Source: a virus. From it: a stretch of DNA of 64,000 bases. The stretch is from positions 1-64,000 of IMG/VR virus record IMGVR_UViG_3300024299_000010, one strand, 5' to 3'. The notes under the pieces are model-generated. The model saw only the letters and a list, made by a program, of their open reading frames with translations. It ran no database searches and was not told where the DNA came from. Both the position numbers and the translations under genes were made by a program. Shown here piece by piece: positions 18,662 to 28,558 of this stretch (positions within the stretch are counted from its first letter, which is position 1; each line of letters starts with the position of its first letter).

Positions 18662-20221
18662 TTAAAATGTTCCTACTCTAGAATCAGTATATTCTTCAGC
18701 AAAATAATCAAGAGCATAAGGATTTAAATCAATAAACCCATCTTCTATTGTATTTATATTATATATTTCTGATATAGATTTATCTTGTCCAAATGATACA
18801 CTATCTGTTGTAGATACATTATCGGATAAAGGTTTGAAATATAATACAACCATAATATCTGAAGTATCGACAGCATCATATAATCTATCATTAAAGTAAT
18901 TTAATAATAATTTGATAGAAGTAGAAGCATCAATTATATTATTAATATTAATCTCACCAAACATTATCATACCAGCGGGATGTACTGATTGTTTTACCAG
19001 ATTTTCATAAGTAGAGAAATCGATTGGTGATTTAATTACATAAGAATATGGTTGATAATAATATCCATCTTGTACATATATGCCATCCGATAAAAATCCT
19101 TTATTGGATGTATATGCCCCCTTATATTTTGATACAGGATTTGATGTAAATTCTATTATTGCTCTTGATGGATATGCTATAGCATCATTAACAGGATCTA
19201 CAGAAATCTCCATGTTAATGTTATTCACATCATTTTCATTAGGCACATATTCAGTACCAAAGGCAATTGGTGTATCAGAATTTAATTGAATATATCCATT
19301 ATCATGAGTATAGCAAGTTTCATATATATCTGTTATAGTTGCTATAAGAGGATCTGATGGATCAGGGTATGTATTATAATCATATCCTTTAGGTATTATT
19401 TGGATATTATAAGTATCTGGATAATCAGTACCAAATTCAATAAAATCTATATCTAAGATACCACTATTAGCATCAACTGCTGTTACTTTAATTCTTGTAT
19501 TAGTACCATCATGATCATTAATGGTAATAAATTGTCCAACCTTAAAGTTTCTACCCGATGATTTTATCTTAAACTTATTAAGTGCATTTTTAATGTTACC
19601 ACTAAAAGTGTTATATGATATTACAGAATTTGGAGATATATTACCAATATATTCTTTTGATATAATAATTTCATGAACAGTGGCACTAACTTTTTTAACA
19701 CGTTCAACATCAACTTTAATCTTTGTTCCTGTTGGTGTTGTAATTAATACAATATTACCAACGGAAATGAAAGGATCACCAGAAATAGTTTCAACAAATA
19801 AAGCATTCTGTTGATTCCATCTACCATCCGAAGCAATGAAAATTTGTTCTTTTGGTAGACCTATATCAATCTCTGTATTAAATAAAATTCTGAATAACAA
19901 TTTGAATGAAGCAAGTGAACCTTTTGCTTGATATAATTGTACAATGTTTTTATATACATTAACCTTATTTGCTACTAAACCTCTTGCTAAACCTTCACCA
20001 ATTTCTTTACGAACTAAATCAATAAAAGCATCTACAAGAAGATCAAGATCTTTATTTCGTAGCATATTATTAATAATGTCTGATGGATTTCCATCAACAT
20101 TCAGAAAGTTATAATACTCCTTTAGAAACTCTACAAGTTGTTGAGCATCGCCAAGGAGTTGTTGAGGTATTAACTGCTCAACCTTGGAATGCTCAATATT
20201 TAACTTTTTTAAATTATCCAT
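18662..20221 (-). CDS. Baseplate-associated structural protein
   Basis: 519 residues. The helical N-terminus (LIPQQLLGDAQQLVEFLKEY, YNFLNVDGN) and KGSLASFKLLFRILFNTEI match a conserved family in T4-like marine phage baseplate modules. The middle is beta-rich. It overlaps the stop of gp6 by 8 nt, so the two are coupled. It occupies the place of T4 gp7, but I cannot show homology to gp7. Confidence 0.6.
   Translation of the reverse strand: MDNLKKLNIEHSKVEQLIPQQLLGDAQQLVEFLKEYYNFLNVDGNPSDIINNMLRNKDLDLLVDAFIDLVRKEIGEGLARGLVANKVNVYKNIVQLYQAKGSLASFKLLFRILFNTEIDIGLPKEQIFIASDGRWNQQNALFVETISGDPFISVGNIVLITTPTGTKIKVDVERVKKVSATVHEIIISKEYIGNISPNSVISYNTFSGNIKNALNKFKIKSSGRNFKVGQFITINDHDGTNTRIKVTAVDANSGILDIDFIEFGTDYPDTYNIQIIPKGYDYNTYPDPSDPLIATITDIYETCYTHDNGYIQLNSDTPIAFGTEYVPNENDVNNINMEISVDPVNDAIAYPSRAIIEFTSNPVSKYKGAYTSNKGFLSDGIYVQDGYYYQPYSYVIKSPIDFSTYENLVKQSVHPAGMIMFGEININNIIDASTSIKLLLNYFNDRLYDAVDTSDIMVVLYFKPLSDNVSTTDSVSFGQDKSISEIYNINTIEDGFIDLNPYALDYFAEEYTDSRVGTF
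18751..18758 (-). promoter_or_regulatory. Possible late promoter box inside a gene
   Basis: TATAAATA on the minus strand, near the 3' end of the 519-residue gene and about 115 bp upstream of the 147-residue gene. Its coding location makes chance occurrence plausible in such AT-rich DNA. Confidence 0.3.
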
Positions 20222-22067
20222 GTCTTGGGAATGTATTGTATGTTGAGGATGCTGTAGATCCTAGAACTGATATACCATCTTCTTCTCCTGCAACGTTAAC
20301 ACCGGGCAAACCATCAAGTCCAGTTGTGAAATCGATAGAAACCAATTGATTAAACTTAGGAGCAATATCATTTGAATCTGGACTACAATATATTAAAATA
20401 TCATCCGTAGATTCTATGATAATCGAAACTATACTAACAAGTCCTGTTGCTGTATTAATAATACCAGCCTGATTATTCACAATATTGTTTGTGACAGTAT
20501 CCAATATTAATATCTTTCTAAAACCAACAGCCTCAGTTGCAATATCTGTGAACTTACAAGTAGTGCCTTCATAAGTAAAAGTACTTGATGTAATTACCTC
20601 TTCACTATTAATTGATGTGTATATTGGTGATGAAAATTTAAGATTATAATTAGATGTTAATCCTGTGATAGGAACTAAATGTTTATGCATTTTTAATCTG
20701 ATTGTACTATTCAATATACCAGCATCAGTATTATCAATAAGACTAAGTATATTAGAATGTCTCAACACCCCATCATATTTTTCTAGGATTGTATTATTAT
20801 AATCGTTTATTCCTTGTAAAACTAATGATTCTAGTTGCACTTTACTATTAGAACTTTCATTAGGATTAAATTTAAATAGCACATCCATTGTAACAAAAGT
20901 ATAATCAGGATCAAGAAATTCGGGTGTAACTGATCCAATGTTTTTCAATTTTAATGTTTTATAAATGGTACGTTTTAAACGTTGAGAAAGATATTCAGAA
21001 TCAATAGGTTTAATAGAGATATAAACTTTACCGTATACTGGAGGTTCCGCAGTTTCTCCACCCCATATAGAAATATCTTCAATAAAATCATATTCTGATA
21101 ATAATAAAGATCTATAATCTTGTGCTGTTACTGCTCTATTTTGTGTTGAAAATACCTTTGGGGCATTATACTTAATAGAATTTATAGATTCAACATTAGT
21201 GCCTGTAGAAGTTCTAATGAATCCTGTTGCGGGTTGTACTACTATAGAAGTATATCCACCAATACTAGAATTGATAGTAAATGCTTTTGCACCATTACCA
21301 TCCACACCATTAGTAGAAATATAAGACAGTTCGACTATTTGACCTATAGCAGGTTTATATCCAAGCACACCATCCCCAAAGTAAAACTCATATTCACCAT
21401 AAGAGTTTTCTTGGATAAAATATACAAAGGATGTTGCTGTAATATCATTAATATTCTGAAAGAAATTATATGTTTGATAATCAGCAGATGTCAAAGATGA
21501 TCTAACTCTAATACTTAAAGTTGAGGTGTCAATCTTCTTATCCGAAATTCTAAACTTTTGAAATTCATTACCAGTAACACGATATGTGATACTTTTTAAT
21601 GCACCTTCTTTAGCAATAACAGAATCGTATGTATATTGATTATTAACATCTTTAGATGCTTTATGTGATACATTAGTTACGAATGTAAATTGTTTAGATC
21701 CGATTGCACCATTAAAGGTTGTGCCTCTAGGTATTTGAAGTTCTGCTGGACCTTGTGAATCCCCTGTCACCACTAATTTCATATTAGCATCAGAACATCT
21801 AACGGATCTAGGAAGATATCCAAGGGATTTGGCATGAGAAACCACATTTTGTCTTAGTTGTGAAGAATCTAAGAAAGTTTCGTTTGCGGACATATGAGCT
21901 AATAATGCATTGTATTGTGTATTATATGCTAATACATCTAATAATACATTAAGACCCGAACCATCAAAATCATAGTCATTAAATTTATCTTGTGCTGATA
22001 AAAATATTTTTAGATTATCTTTTATCTGATCAAAGTCTAATTCTGTTACGTTCTTTATGGATGCCAT
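20214..22067 (-). CDS. 6: Baseplate wedge protein gp6-like (baseplate J family)
   Basis: 617 residues, close to 660 in T4 gp6. The N-terminus has LDFDQIKDNLKIFLSAQDKF, VLLDVLAYNTQYNALLAHM and NETFLDSSQLRQNVVSHAK, strongly characteristic of gp6/baseplate J proteins. The C-terminal half holds the J-like core (AVTAQDYRSLLLSEYDFIED). gp6 dimers join neighbouring wedges into the baseplate ring and drive its opening. The gene follows gp25 by 1 nt. Confidence 0.92.
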   Translation of the reverse strand: MASIKNVTELDFDQIKDNLKIFLSAQDKFNDYDFDGSGLNVLLDVLAYNTQYNALLAHMSANETFLDSSQLRQNVVSHAKSLGYLPRSVRCSDANMKLVVTGDSQGPAELQIPRGTTFNGAIGSKQFTFVTNVSHKASKDVNNQYTYDSVIAKEGALKSITYRVTGNEFQKFRISDKKIDTSTLSIRVRSSLTSADYQTYNFFQNINDITATSFVYFIQENSYGEYEFYFGDGVLGYKPAIGQIVELSYISTNGVDGNGAKAFTINSSIGGYTSIVVQPATGFIRTSTGTNVESINSIKYNAPKVFSTQNRAVTAQDYRSLLLSEYDFIEDISIWGGETAEPPVYGKVYISIKPIDSEYLSQRLKRTIYKTLKLKNIGSVTPEFLDPDYTFVTMDVLFKFNPNESSNSKVQLESLVLQGINDYNNTILEKYDGVLRHSNILSLIDNTDAGILNSTIRLKMHKHLVPITGLTSNYNLKFSSPIYTSINSEEVITSSTFTYEGTTCKFTDIATEAVGFRKILILDTVTNNIVNNQAGIINTATGLVSIVSIIIESTDDILIYCSPDSNDIAPKFNQLVSIDFTTGLDGLPGVNVAGEEDGISVLGSTASSTYNTFPRHG

Positions 22068-22068
22068 G

Positions 22069-22512
22069 TTATCTTGTTCTCTCTAAGTATAAAGATATAT
22101 CAACGATTTGTTGAGAATTAATTATCAATACTGTAACCGATATTGAAAGTGCATTTAAATCACTATCATCAGTAACAGTAACATCACGAACCACAACTCT
22201 AGGTTCATGATTTTTTATAGACCTTTTAATCTCTCCAACCATCAATGATATTGTAATAGGATTACTTGGTTCAAATAGAAACTGAGTAATGTTAGATCCA
22301 AAGTCTGGTTCGAAAGGTTTCTCGTTATAATTGGTTAATAATATATTACGAATAGAACTCTGGATTGCTGCAATATCCTTTATAGGAACAATATCACCAT
22401 AACTAGGATGGGGTTTAAATCGTAAATCAAGATCTGAATAAGACTTAACTCTTGATACAATTTGTGAATCTTTTGTTATGTCAGAATTATCTGATAAGTT
22501 TAATGTACTCAT
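22069..22512 (-). CDS. 25: Baseplate wedge protein gp25-like
   Basis: 147 residues, similar to 132 in T4. The conserved gp25 features are visible: DIAAIQSSIRNILLTNYNEK, PFEPDFGSNI and the EPR motif in NHEPRVVVRDV. gp25 forms the core bundle with gp6 and gp53 at the sheath-baseplate interface. AAGGA stands before the ATG. A TATAAATA octamer at 22518-22525 sits too close to the start codon to serve as its promoter with a normal leader. Confidence 0.92.
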   Translation of the reverse strand: MSTLNLSDNSDITKDSQIVSRVKSYSDLDLRFKPHPSYGDIVPIKDIAAIQSSIRNILLTNYNEKPFEPDFGSNITQFLFEPSNPITISLMVGEIKRSIKNHEPRVVVRDVTVTDDSDLNALSISVTVLIINSQQIVDISLYLERTR

Positions 22513-22535
22513 GTCTTTATTTATATTCCTTTTTA

Positions 22536-22919
22536 TTAACCAGCAAAAACATTTACCGAACCTGATGATATTTCATGATCAAAATGTTCATCAGAATTAT
22601 ACTTGTCACCTATTCTTCCAATGTTTTTACTATTTACAAATACAGTAGCACTATAGGTGCTAAGAGTGGGTGCGTGATTTACGGCGGCGACTACACAAGG
22701 ATCCCCATCAGGATGTGTAACCATTGCATCACCATTACGAACAGTGCCACTACTATTAACAAGAACATCAGAACTACCAGCAGCAGATTTTTGAGTTGTC
22801 TCTTTATCCCATTTATTCCCATAAACAGTTAGCGTCACACACTCAGTTGGCGGGTCTTTTAAAGCACCATCAGTGCATTTTACTTCACTCTCACCACCCA
22901 TCTTTGCTAAAGCAGCCAT
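22536..22919 (-). CDS. PAAR-type spike tip protein (gp5.4-like)
   Basis: 127 residues. The C-terminal segment (VNSKNIGRIGDKY, DHEISSGSVNVFAG) and GDAMVTHPDGDPC with histidine and cysteine ligands fit a PAAR domain. PAAR proteins cap the trimeric needle with a metal-bound cone. It is encoded directly behind the gp5 gene, matching T4 where gp5.4 caps gp5. Confidence 0.8.
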   Translation of the reverse strand: MAALAKMGGESEVKCTDGALKDPPTECVTLTVYGNKWDKETTQKSAAGSSDVLVNSSGTVRNGDAMVTHPDGDPCVVAAVNHAPTLSTYSATVFVNSKNIGRIGDKYNSDEHFDHEISSGSVNVFAG

Positions 22920-22924
22920 ATCGA

Positions 22925-24682
22925 TTACGCCTTAAAAATATTTACCAACCAAGTTGGTGTATTAGCAGATCTACCACCAGCACCCCAAAAAGAAGCTGCG
23001 GCAGGACTAACAGTATTACCTTTTGCAATATCAACATGAAGTCCAATGCCACCCATATAACCAGCCCCAGCACCCATTGAAGTTGCTCCAGCTTCTTTAC
23101 ATGCTTTAGCAAAATCTTGGAATAGTAAATCGTCTACTTTAAGTTTTTTACCACCAGAAAATAACCAAACATCACAACCAAATCCCCATAAATGTCTATC
23201 AGAACCAGTTCTCTTTTTATTAGTCATACCACCAGAAAATATCTGTACATCAAGTTGAATTTTCGTTGCGGCATCTATAATGATTTTTTCTAATTCTGCT
23301 GCAAGTGGTTTATTTCTTGTTGCATATTGGTTGATATAAACGACAGAACCAGCACCCCCTGTGTCTAGAATAACATTTTCTTCAACAGCAAGATTACCAC
23401 CACCCGCCTCGATCATATTCATAGATCCTCCAGTAAAAGCACTTGCACCAGATGATCCTGTTTCTTTATATCCAGAAGTTTGTGATGAATAAGAAGTCCA
23501 TCCATCAGGTTTCACCACCGAGAATTTTGGTGTAGGAAAATTGACATCAATATCATCTTCTTCTACTATTACAGGAAAAATTTCATCAAGTTCTTTTTCT
23601 GTAAATTCTACAACAGGTAAAGGTGACACATCTCCTACCACAAAACCAGTAGGATTAAAGTCAACAGTTAGACCATGTAATGCAACATTAGTTGTACCAT
23701 TTATAATAGTATTGTTTGATAATGTTGTTAATGTCTCCGTAGCACTCATAGTAATATTAGGGGCAATGAAGGACATATCACCACCAGATGTCATTGATAA
23801 TGTACCCGCAACATCCACCACCAGATTACCCAATGATTTTACTGTTACATCATCCAAAGCATTTAAAGTTGTTTTGCCAGTATTATATGCAGTGGTATCA
23901 CCATAATTCCTTGAAAGAACATCACCCCTAGCATCAATATTAGATTTACCCGCAACAGTAATAGTTGAATCTCCTTGTATTGTTGTTACCGCATTACCAC
24001 CAACATTAACAACAGAATCCCCCGCAACATTAACAATCCAAGTTTGCATTGCATCAAATCTTTCAGCGGATCTAGTTCTCATTTTATTATCAGGATGTAT
24101 TTCAATGAAAGCACCAGATCTATGTTGTATATTTATTCGTTCAGCACCAGGAGTATCATCAAACTCAATCATATGACCAGATTCGGTTATACGAACTTTA
24201 TTATAAGGATATTCTCCTCTATAAGGATCTTCTGGTTCAAATATTCCAACACGTGCTTTCTTAGTTGATTCGATACCTATTGCTCTATCAGAAGTATCAA
24301 TACCTTGTTCTCTTGGAAAGATTCCATTAGGATCATTAAATCCCATAGTAGATTCAGAACCAGCGGTGTTCTGTCCCATGATAGTTCCCATAATAACAGG
24401 ATCTTGTGCATCTGAACCATCTTTAAAGAAACCGAATACCCAAGAACCTTCCACTAATCCATGAATACCTTCACCTATAGCAGAAACACCAGAAACTGTG
24501 GTAGGCATTAATACTGTTGCCCAAGGCAAATCATTTGTGGGCAACTTTGCTTTATCTTCAGTATGGAAATCAAAGACTCTGGTTCTTACTCTATTTAAAA
24601 ATAAAGGGTCTGCTCTATCTTCAACGACACCCGTGAACCAGACAAACTGTTGTTGTCTGGTATCATTCATGTTTACATTCAT
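22925..24682 (-). CDS. 5: Baseplate hub spike gp5-like with C-terminal M15-type peptidase domain
   Basis: 585 residues. Residues 10-100 form the OB-fold (FVWFTGVVEDRADPLFLNRV, GSWVFGFFKDG). Residues of about 205-345 are valine/threonine/glycine repeats of a triple beta-helix (VNVAGDSVVNVGGN, TTIQGDSTITVAG). T4 gp5 has its lysozyme between these parts; here none is seen. Residues of about 450-585 instead hold RHLWGFGCDVWL (H-x3-G-x3-D type) and GIGLHVDI, fitting a zinc D-Ala or L-Ala-D-Glu peptidase of the M15 group. The enzyme would therefore sit beyond the helix and cut peptide cross-links during entry. Confidence 0.75.
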   Translation of the reverse strand: MNVNMNDTRQQQFVWFTGVVEDRADPLFLNRVRTRVFDFHTEDKAKLPTNDLPWATVLMPTTVSGVSAIGEGIHGLVEGSWVFGFFKDGSDAQDPVIMGTIMGQNTAGSESTMGFNDPNGIFPREQGIDTSDRAIGIESTKKARVGIFEPEDPYRGEYPYNKVRITESGHMIEFDDTPGAERINIQHRSGAFIEIHPDNKMRTRSAERFDAMQTWIVNVAGDSVVNVGGNAVTTIQGDSTITVAGKSNIDARGDVLSRNYGDTTAYNTGKTTLNALDDVTVKSLGNLVVDVAGTLSMTSGGDMSFIAPNITMSATETLTTLSNNTIINGTTNVALHGLTVDFNPTGFVVGDVSPLPVVEFTEKELDEIFPVIVEEDDIDVNFPTPKFSVVKPDGWTSYSSQTSGYKETGSSGASAFTGGSMNMIEAGGGNLAVEENVILDTGGAGSVVYINQYATRNKPLAAELEKIIIDAATKIQLDVQIFSGGMTNKKRTGSDRHLWGFGCDVWLFSGGKKLKVDDLLFQDFAKACKEAGATSMGAGAGYMGGIGLHVDIAKGNTVSPAAASFWGAGGRSANTPTWLVNIFKA

Positions 24683-24778
24683 AATTCTAAATCCTTATTT
24701 AAATAGGCAATACGTATAAATTCGACTGTGTTTATGTCTGATTATATTGTTGCATTTTCTCTTTGTAATTGTACTATA

Positions 24779-24808
24779 CTTATACCACATAATGACGTTC
24801 CTTGTCAA
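24779..24808 (-). promoter_or_regulatory. Sigma70-like promoter upstream of gp5
   Basis: On the minus strand TTGACA (24803-24808) is followed after 18 bp by TATAAG (24779-24784). It lies in the 141-bp gap between the hub gene and gp5, about 90 bp upstream of gp5. It could give gp5 and the PAAR gene transcripts independent of late factors. The -10 is imperfect. Confidence 0.4.
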
Positions 24809-24823
24809 GAGAGATATGAACTA

Positions 24824-26968
24824 TTACCTTCTGCTCGCAATATCATTCCAGTCAGGTTCTGGTGGATATTGTCCATTCTCATCCACAACACCACTATAGT
24901 AGTCTAGCTCTTCCTGTGTCATTATTGAGTACCAGTCGAATTGTCTATCAACAGCATCAAGACCGGGTGAAACATCAACAGCAGGTGGGTTTAACTTTGC
25001 TCTATTTACTAAATACTGATTAAATTGTGAGTCTGATAACTGACCGTTCATAACCGATAACGTACCTTCAAAGGTTACATAACCACTATCATCAATCAAT
25101 TGATCATAGTTCTTTATCTTTTCTAGATCAACGAGATTGTCGTTTATACCAATGAATCTATCAACCCAACTACCAACCCAATTCTTGGTTATACCATCAT
25201 CATATAAAGACTCATCCGGTGATAAAACGTTCTTTTTATTTACTATGAACTGCAAAAATTGCTCGTCTGATAAATAACCGCTCATGTCTGAATAGTTACC
25301 TTTAATAGTTACATATCCAGTATCATCATCAATCATACCAGTATATAAAGATAACTGTCCTATATCAACGAGATTGCCGTTTATACCAAGGTAAGTATCA
25401 ATCCAACCACCAATCTCATCCAAGAGATCTTCTTCTTCTTTGTTTGGATCTGTGGGATTAGTACCTGTTATAACAGAAGCGCCACCAAACTCTTCCACAA
25501 ACTCTTCTACATTATTCTGTAACATAATAGTTTCTATAGGTTTAGTCTCACCCAATAATCCACCATTAGGTCCGTCTGGGTTTTTGCCAACCAATTCCTT
25601 TGGTTCAGGAGAACTACCACCCTCAATAGGATTATATGCTAGTTTACCGCGATCAATAGAATCTTTACGAACTTTAATTCTTGTAAAATATCCACCCGAA
25701 ACAAATTCGTGTACAGATGATACAATTAAATATCTACCCGATAATAATAAATCAACGTGGTCTGTTTCTTCAATTTCAGCATGACCAGTTTTAGCAAATA
25801 TAATTTCAACCATAGTTCCTGGTGTTAATCTAACATCACCATATAATTTAACTGAATGTTCTAGTTGTGCCATATTAGACATAATAGATCTTCTTATATT
25901 ACCAGATAAAGCCATATGTTCATGTATCCCAACTTCACCCATATCTGCTCTTGCTAATGCATTTGTATTGTAATAAAGATTATGAGTACCCACTATATTA
26001 CTATAACTTAAACCATTAATATTAAAATCAGGATGCATAATAAGATCTTTATCCATCAAAGGTGGTTTATTATCCATAGCATTATAATCGGACAGTTTAT
26101 ATGATTTAGTACCCCAATCTAATATATGACTTCTAGTAGTATAAGCACCATCCTTTAATGCTTTATAAGGAGAGAATCCTAGGTTAGATGATACTTCAAG
26201 TATACTTCTTCTTTTATGTGAATATTGTCCGTCCGTAAAGGCTTCACCCTGTTCAAAAAAGTGTTGTTCGTATCTTTCATACGGTTCAGCCGTCACCATT
26301 TCATTATAAGAAGTCATAACAACCTTAGAACCGTTAGATGAACCATTGAAGATTTCATACGAGAAATAAGGAGAACCATTATCACTCATTGTCTTAGATA
26401 ATATTTGTGATATAGCATCCGAGTAAGATATCTTAGGTGGTATATAAGTCATAATACCAGCCGAGGATGTATCCTTTACATCTAACTTCTCACCCTCAAT
26501 ATTATTTTCACGATATAGTTCTTCTAATATTTCAACTGGAGTACCTTTAAGAACATGCTCTACTTTTTTTAATTTTGAGATAAACCCAAATGTAGATATA
26601 CATCTAATCTTATATACTTGAATATCAGGTTTAGGTCTACCATATAAAGGTATATCAAGGATATACCAATCCGATTGAAGATCTGCGGCTTCTTCACCTT
26701 CTTTAATTTGTTTTCTTAATACCATAGTAATCTTTTCATTACCAGTAATATTAAGGTCTTCCATCATATTGATACCATCCGTGATATCAAATTCTGCCAT
26801 CAGTGCTTGTTGGTATATGGATTCCGTTACAATAACCTTTGAAACTAATGCAGTAATATCTCTTTCTTTGCCATTAGAAGAAAATATTTTAATGCCTAGC
26901 TTATGCGAAGAAGGATCACCACCTTCACTTGTTGATGTGGTTTTATGTAAACCTGATGTATTAGCCAT
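24824..26968 (-). CDS. 27: Baseplate central hub protein gp27-like with duplicated C-terminal module
   Basis: 714 residues, against 391 in T4 gp27. Residues of about 20-450 match hub proteins of marine T4-like phages (IYQQALMAEFDITDGINMM, SDWYILDIPLYGRPKPDIQ, GSPYFSYEIFNG). After residue 500 comes an acidic tail with two copies of a 75-residue module (GWIDTYLGINGNLVDIGQL versus SWVDRFIGINDNLVDLEKI; SGYLSDEQFLQFIVN versus NGQLSDSQFNQYLVN). The hub trimer holds the gp5 spike; the extension has no T4 counterpart. It is upstream of gp5 and overlaps the gp53 gene by 8 nt. Confidence 0.75.
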   Translation of the reverse strand: MANTSGLHKTTSTSEGGDPSSHKLGIKIFSSNGKERDITALVSKVIVTESIYQQALMAEFDITDGINMMEDLNITGNEKITMVLRKQIKEGEEAADLQSDWYILDIPLYGRPKPDIQVYKIRCISTFGFISKLKKVEHVLKGTPVEILEELYRENNIEGEKLDVKDTSSAGIMTYIPPKISYSDAISQILSKTMSDNGSPYFSYEIFNGSSNGSKVVMTSYNEMVTAEPYERYEQHFFEQGEAFTDGQYSHKRRSILEVSSNLGFSPYKALKDGAYTTRSHILDWGTKSYKLSDYNAMDNKPPLMDKDLIMHPDFNINGLSYSNIVGTHNLYYNTNALARADMGEVGIHEHMALSGNIRRSIMSNMAQLEHSVKLYGDVRLTPGTMVEIIFAKTGHAEIEETDHVDLLLSGRYLIVSSVHEFVSGGYFTRIKVRKDSIDRGKLAYNPIEGGSSPEPKELVGKNPDGPNGGLLGETKPIETIMLQNNVEEFVEEFGGASVITGTNPTDPNKEEEDLLDEIGGWIDTYLGINGNLVDIGQLSLYTGMIDDDTGYVTIKGNYSDMSGYLSDEQFLQFIVNKKNVLSPDESLYDDGITKNWVGSWVDRFIGINDNLVDLEKIKNYDQLIDDSGYVTFEGTLSVMNGQLSDSQFNQYLVNRAKLNPPAVDVSPGLDAVDRQFDWYSIMTQEELDYYSGVVDENGQYPPEPDWNDIASRR

Positions 26969-27749
26969 TAATTAACTTCTTATATGTACGTGAAAAATCT
27001 TCGATATAATGTGATTTTAATACCTTTATATCCATGAATGAATCATTGACACCCACTTCATAATTATAATTAGTTATTTTATATAATGAGGGAATTGGAT
27101 ATATTTCGTCAACAGAATACGTTATACGAGGTACAACAACACCATCAATCGATTCATAATGATGTGCAGATTCGTTTTGATTTTGTAATGTGAATGTGTA
27201 ATTGCTAGATCCTTGAGAAACAACTTCACCCGAAGTCAATCCAGTAATTTCTTCAGTTGAATTAAAATTGCCCGATAATTCCCCTAATGTTAAACTATTC
27301 ATATCCAAATCAATATCAATAATCTTTGCGGTATATCCGGTTTCACTTCCCTGAATAGTTTCACCTTTAACAAAGGATTTGGTATAAAATAAATGATCCT
27401 CACCGGTACCACCGGAATTAACATAACCAGTTAAAGTATGATATGGATATTTCAATTCAATATAAGTTTGAAGTTCAGTATATCCTTTAGGCCAAGAATG
27501 CATACCATTTATAAGGTGATTATTAATCATAAAGAAAGTCCAATAATAATCTGGTGTATCGTATAACTCTTGTGATACCTGATCAGGTCTTGAACCATCT
27601 AATATCTGATAATATGTATATGAATTAGAATCATCAAGATTAATAGTTGCCTTGACATGTTTAAACAAATCAATGATAATATTTTTATTATTATTATTAT
27701 CACCAAAATCATAAGGTGATAATGGAAAGTTTTTAAAGAAATTTGACAT
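26961..27749 (-). CDS. 53: Baseplate wedge protein gp53-like
   Basis: 262 residues (T4: 196). The N-terminus FFKNFPLSPYDFG and the motif QELYDTPDYYWTFFMINN, HSWPKGYTELQ are the gp53 signature. A central insertion of about residues 115-190 explains the greater length. gp53 binds gp6 and gp25 at the inner baseplate. It overlaps the hub gene by 8 nt. Confidence 0.88.
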   Translation of the reverse strand: MSNFFKNFPLSPYDFGDNNNNKNIIIDLFKHVKATINLDDSNSYTYYQILDGSRPDQVSQELYDTPDYYWTFFMINNHLINGMHSWPKGYTELQTYIELKYPYHTLTGYVNSGGTGEDHLFYTKSFVKGETIQGSETGYTAKIIDIDLDMNSLTLGELSGNFNSTEEITGLTSGEVVSQGSSNYTFTLQNQNESAHHYESIDGVVVPRITYSVDEIYPIPSLYKITNYNYEVGVNDSFMDIKVLKSHYIEDFSRTYKKLING

Positions 27750-27768
27750 GTATTAACCCTTATATAGT

Positions 27769-28527
27769 TTAATATTGCATTAATAATTGAATATCACCCT
27801 GACTAAGAACTTTAGTTTCTTGGAATGATAAAGTCAGATCAACCTCAATAGGAGCACCATCAGAGAATGTTAAGTTTGTTGATGCATTAAACGTTGAGTT
27901 ACAACCAACAAGGAATGATTCATAGATTTGTGGAATAAATTTATTAACTTGACCATCATGCTTATGAAACTTTATTTCCCATTTGGGCGGGTATGATAAA
28001 ATAGTATTATTACCAGGTTGTGAAGCAGCATAGATATGTTTCCTGAAGAATTCATGTATATTTTTGATAAGAACAGAGTCTGCTTGACTATCCGCAACAA
28101 GTTTGAATTGAAAGGTGTTTGCTCTCATTGTCATATTCTGAAATGTTGTGACAGTATTAGGGTTTATAGCAATACCGTTTTCCTTTTTATAAACATCACC
28201 AATTTTATCTACACCAGGAACTCCCGATGATTTTAACATTTGACCCGCAAGTAATGCTTTTAGTTCTGGTGACTGTTCAAGTGCTGCCGTTTTCCCTTTA
28301 AGTTTCGATGCAAGTTGATCAGCATTTTTACCAGCCAAATCCCCCATATCACCGAACATCCCCATATCAAATGTGCCATAGGATGCACCCGCAGCACTAA
28401 CCAAACTTGAAGGACAATATAAAGTTACAGATCCAATCATATCACCCTTTGCTTTACCAAGGGCTTTAAATGTTACAAAGTTTGCTTTAGACTCTGATAA
28501 ATTTCTTGGATATGTTAAGTTTGCCAT
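27769..28527 (-). CDS. 48: Baseplate tail-tube junction protein gp48-like
   Basis: 252 residues (T4 gp48: 364). The region FQNMTMRANTFQFKLVADSQ, IHEFFRKHIYAASQP and SYPPKWEIKF matches the tube-like domain of tail-tube cap/junction proteins. Residues of about 35-110 are glycine- and alanine-rich. gp48 and gp54 start tail-tube polymerisation on the baseplate; a gp54-like gene lies on the plus strand 1.2 kb away. A late box lies about 32 bp upstream. Confidence 0.75.
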   Translation of the reverse strand: MANLTYPRNLSESKANFVTFKALGKAKGDMIGSVTLYCPSSLVSAAGASYGTFDMGMFGDMGDLAGKNADQLASKLKGKTAALEQSPELKALLAGQMLKSSGVPGVDKIGDVYKKENGIAINPNTVTTFQNMTMRANTFQFKLVADSQADSVLIKNIHEFFRKHIYAASQPGNNTILSYPPKWEIKFHKHDGQVNKFIPQIYESFLVGCNSTFNASTNLTFSDGAPIEVDLTLSFQETKVLSQGDIQLLMQY

Positions 28528-28540
28528 AAATTGAATCCGT

Positions 28541-28548
28541 TATAAATA
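28541..28548 (+). promoter_or_regulatory. T4-type late promoter box, plus strand
   Basis: TATAAATA on the plus strand, 43 bp upstream of the gp4 start at 28591. It is paired with a minus-strand box 11 bp away. Confidence 0.7.
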
Positions 28549-28558
28549 GTAATATAGT

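Noticed and set aside
22518-22525. TATAAATA octamer just before gp25
   Set aside because: It overlaps the region between ribosome site and start codon, so a transcript would begin at the ATG itself; chance occurrence in AT-rich DNA is more likely.
23541-23906. 121-codon plus-strand ORF within gp5
   Set aside because: Lies opposite the repetitive beta-helix coding region and mirrors its codon pattern; no ribosome site.
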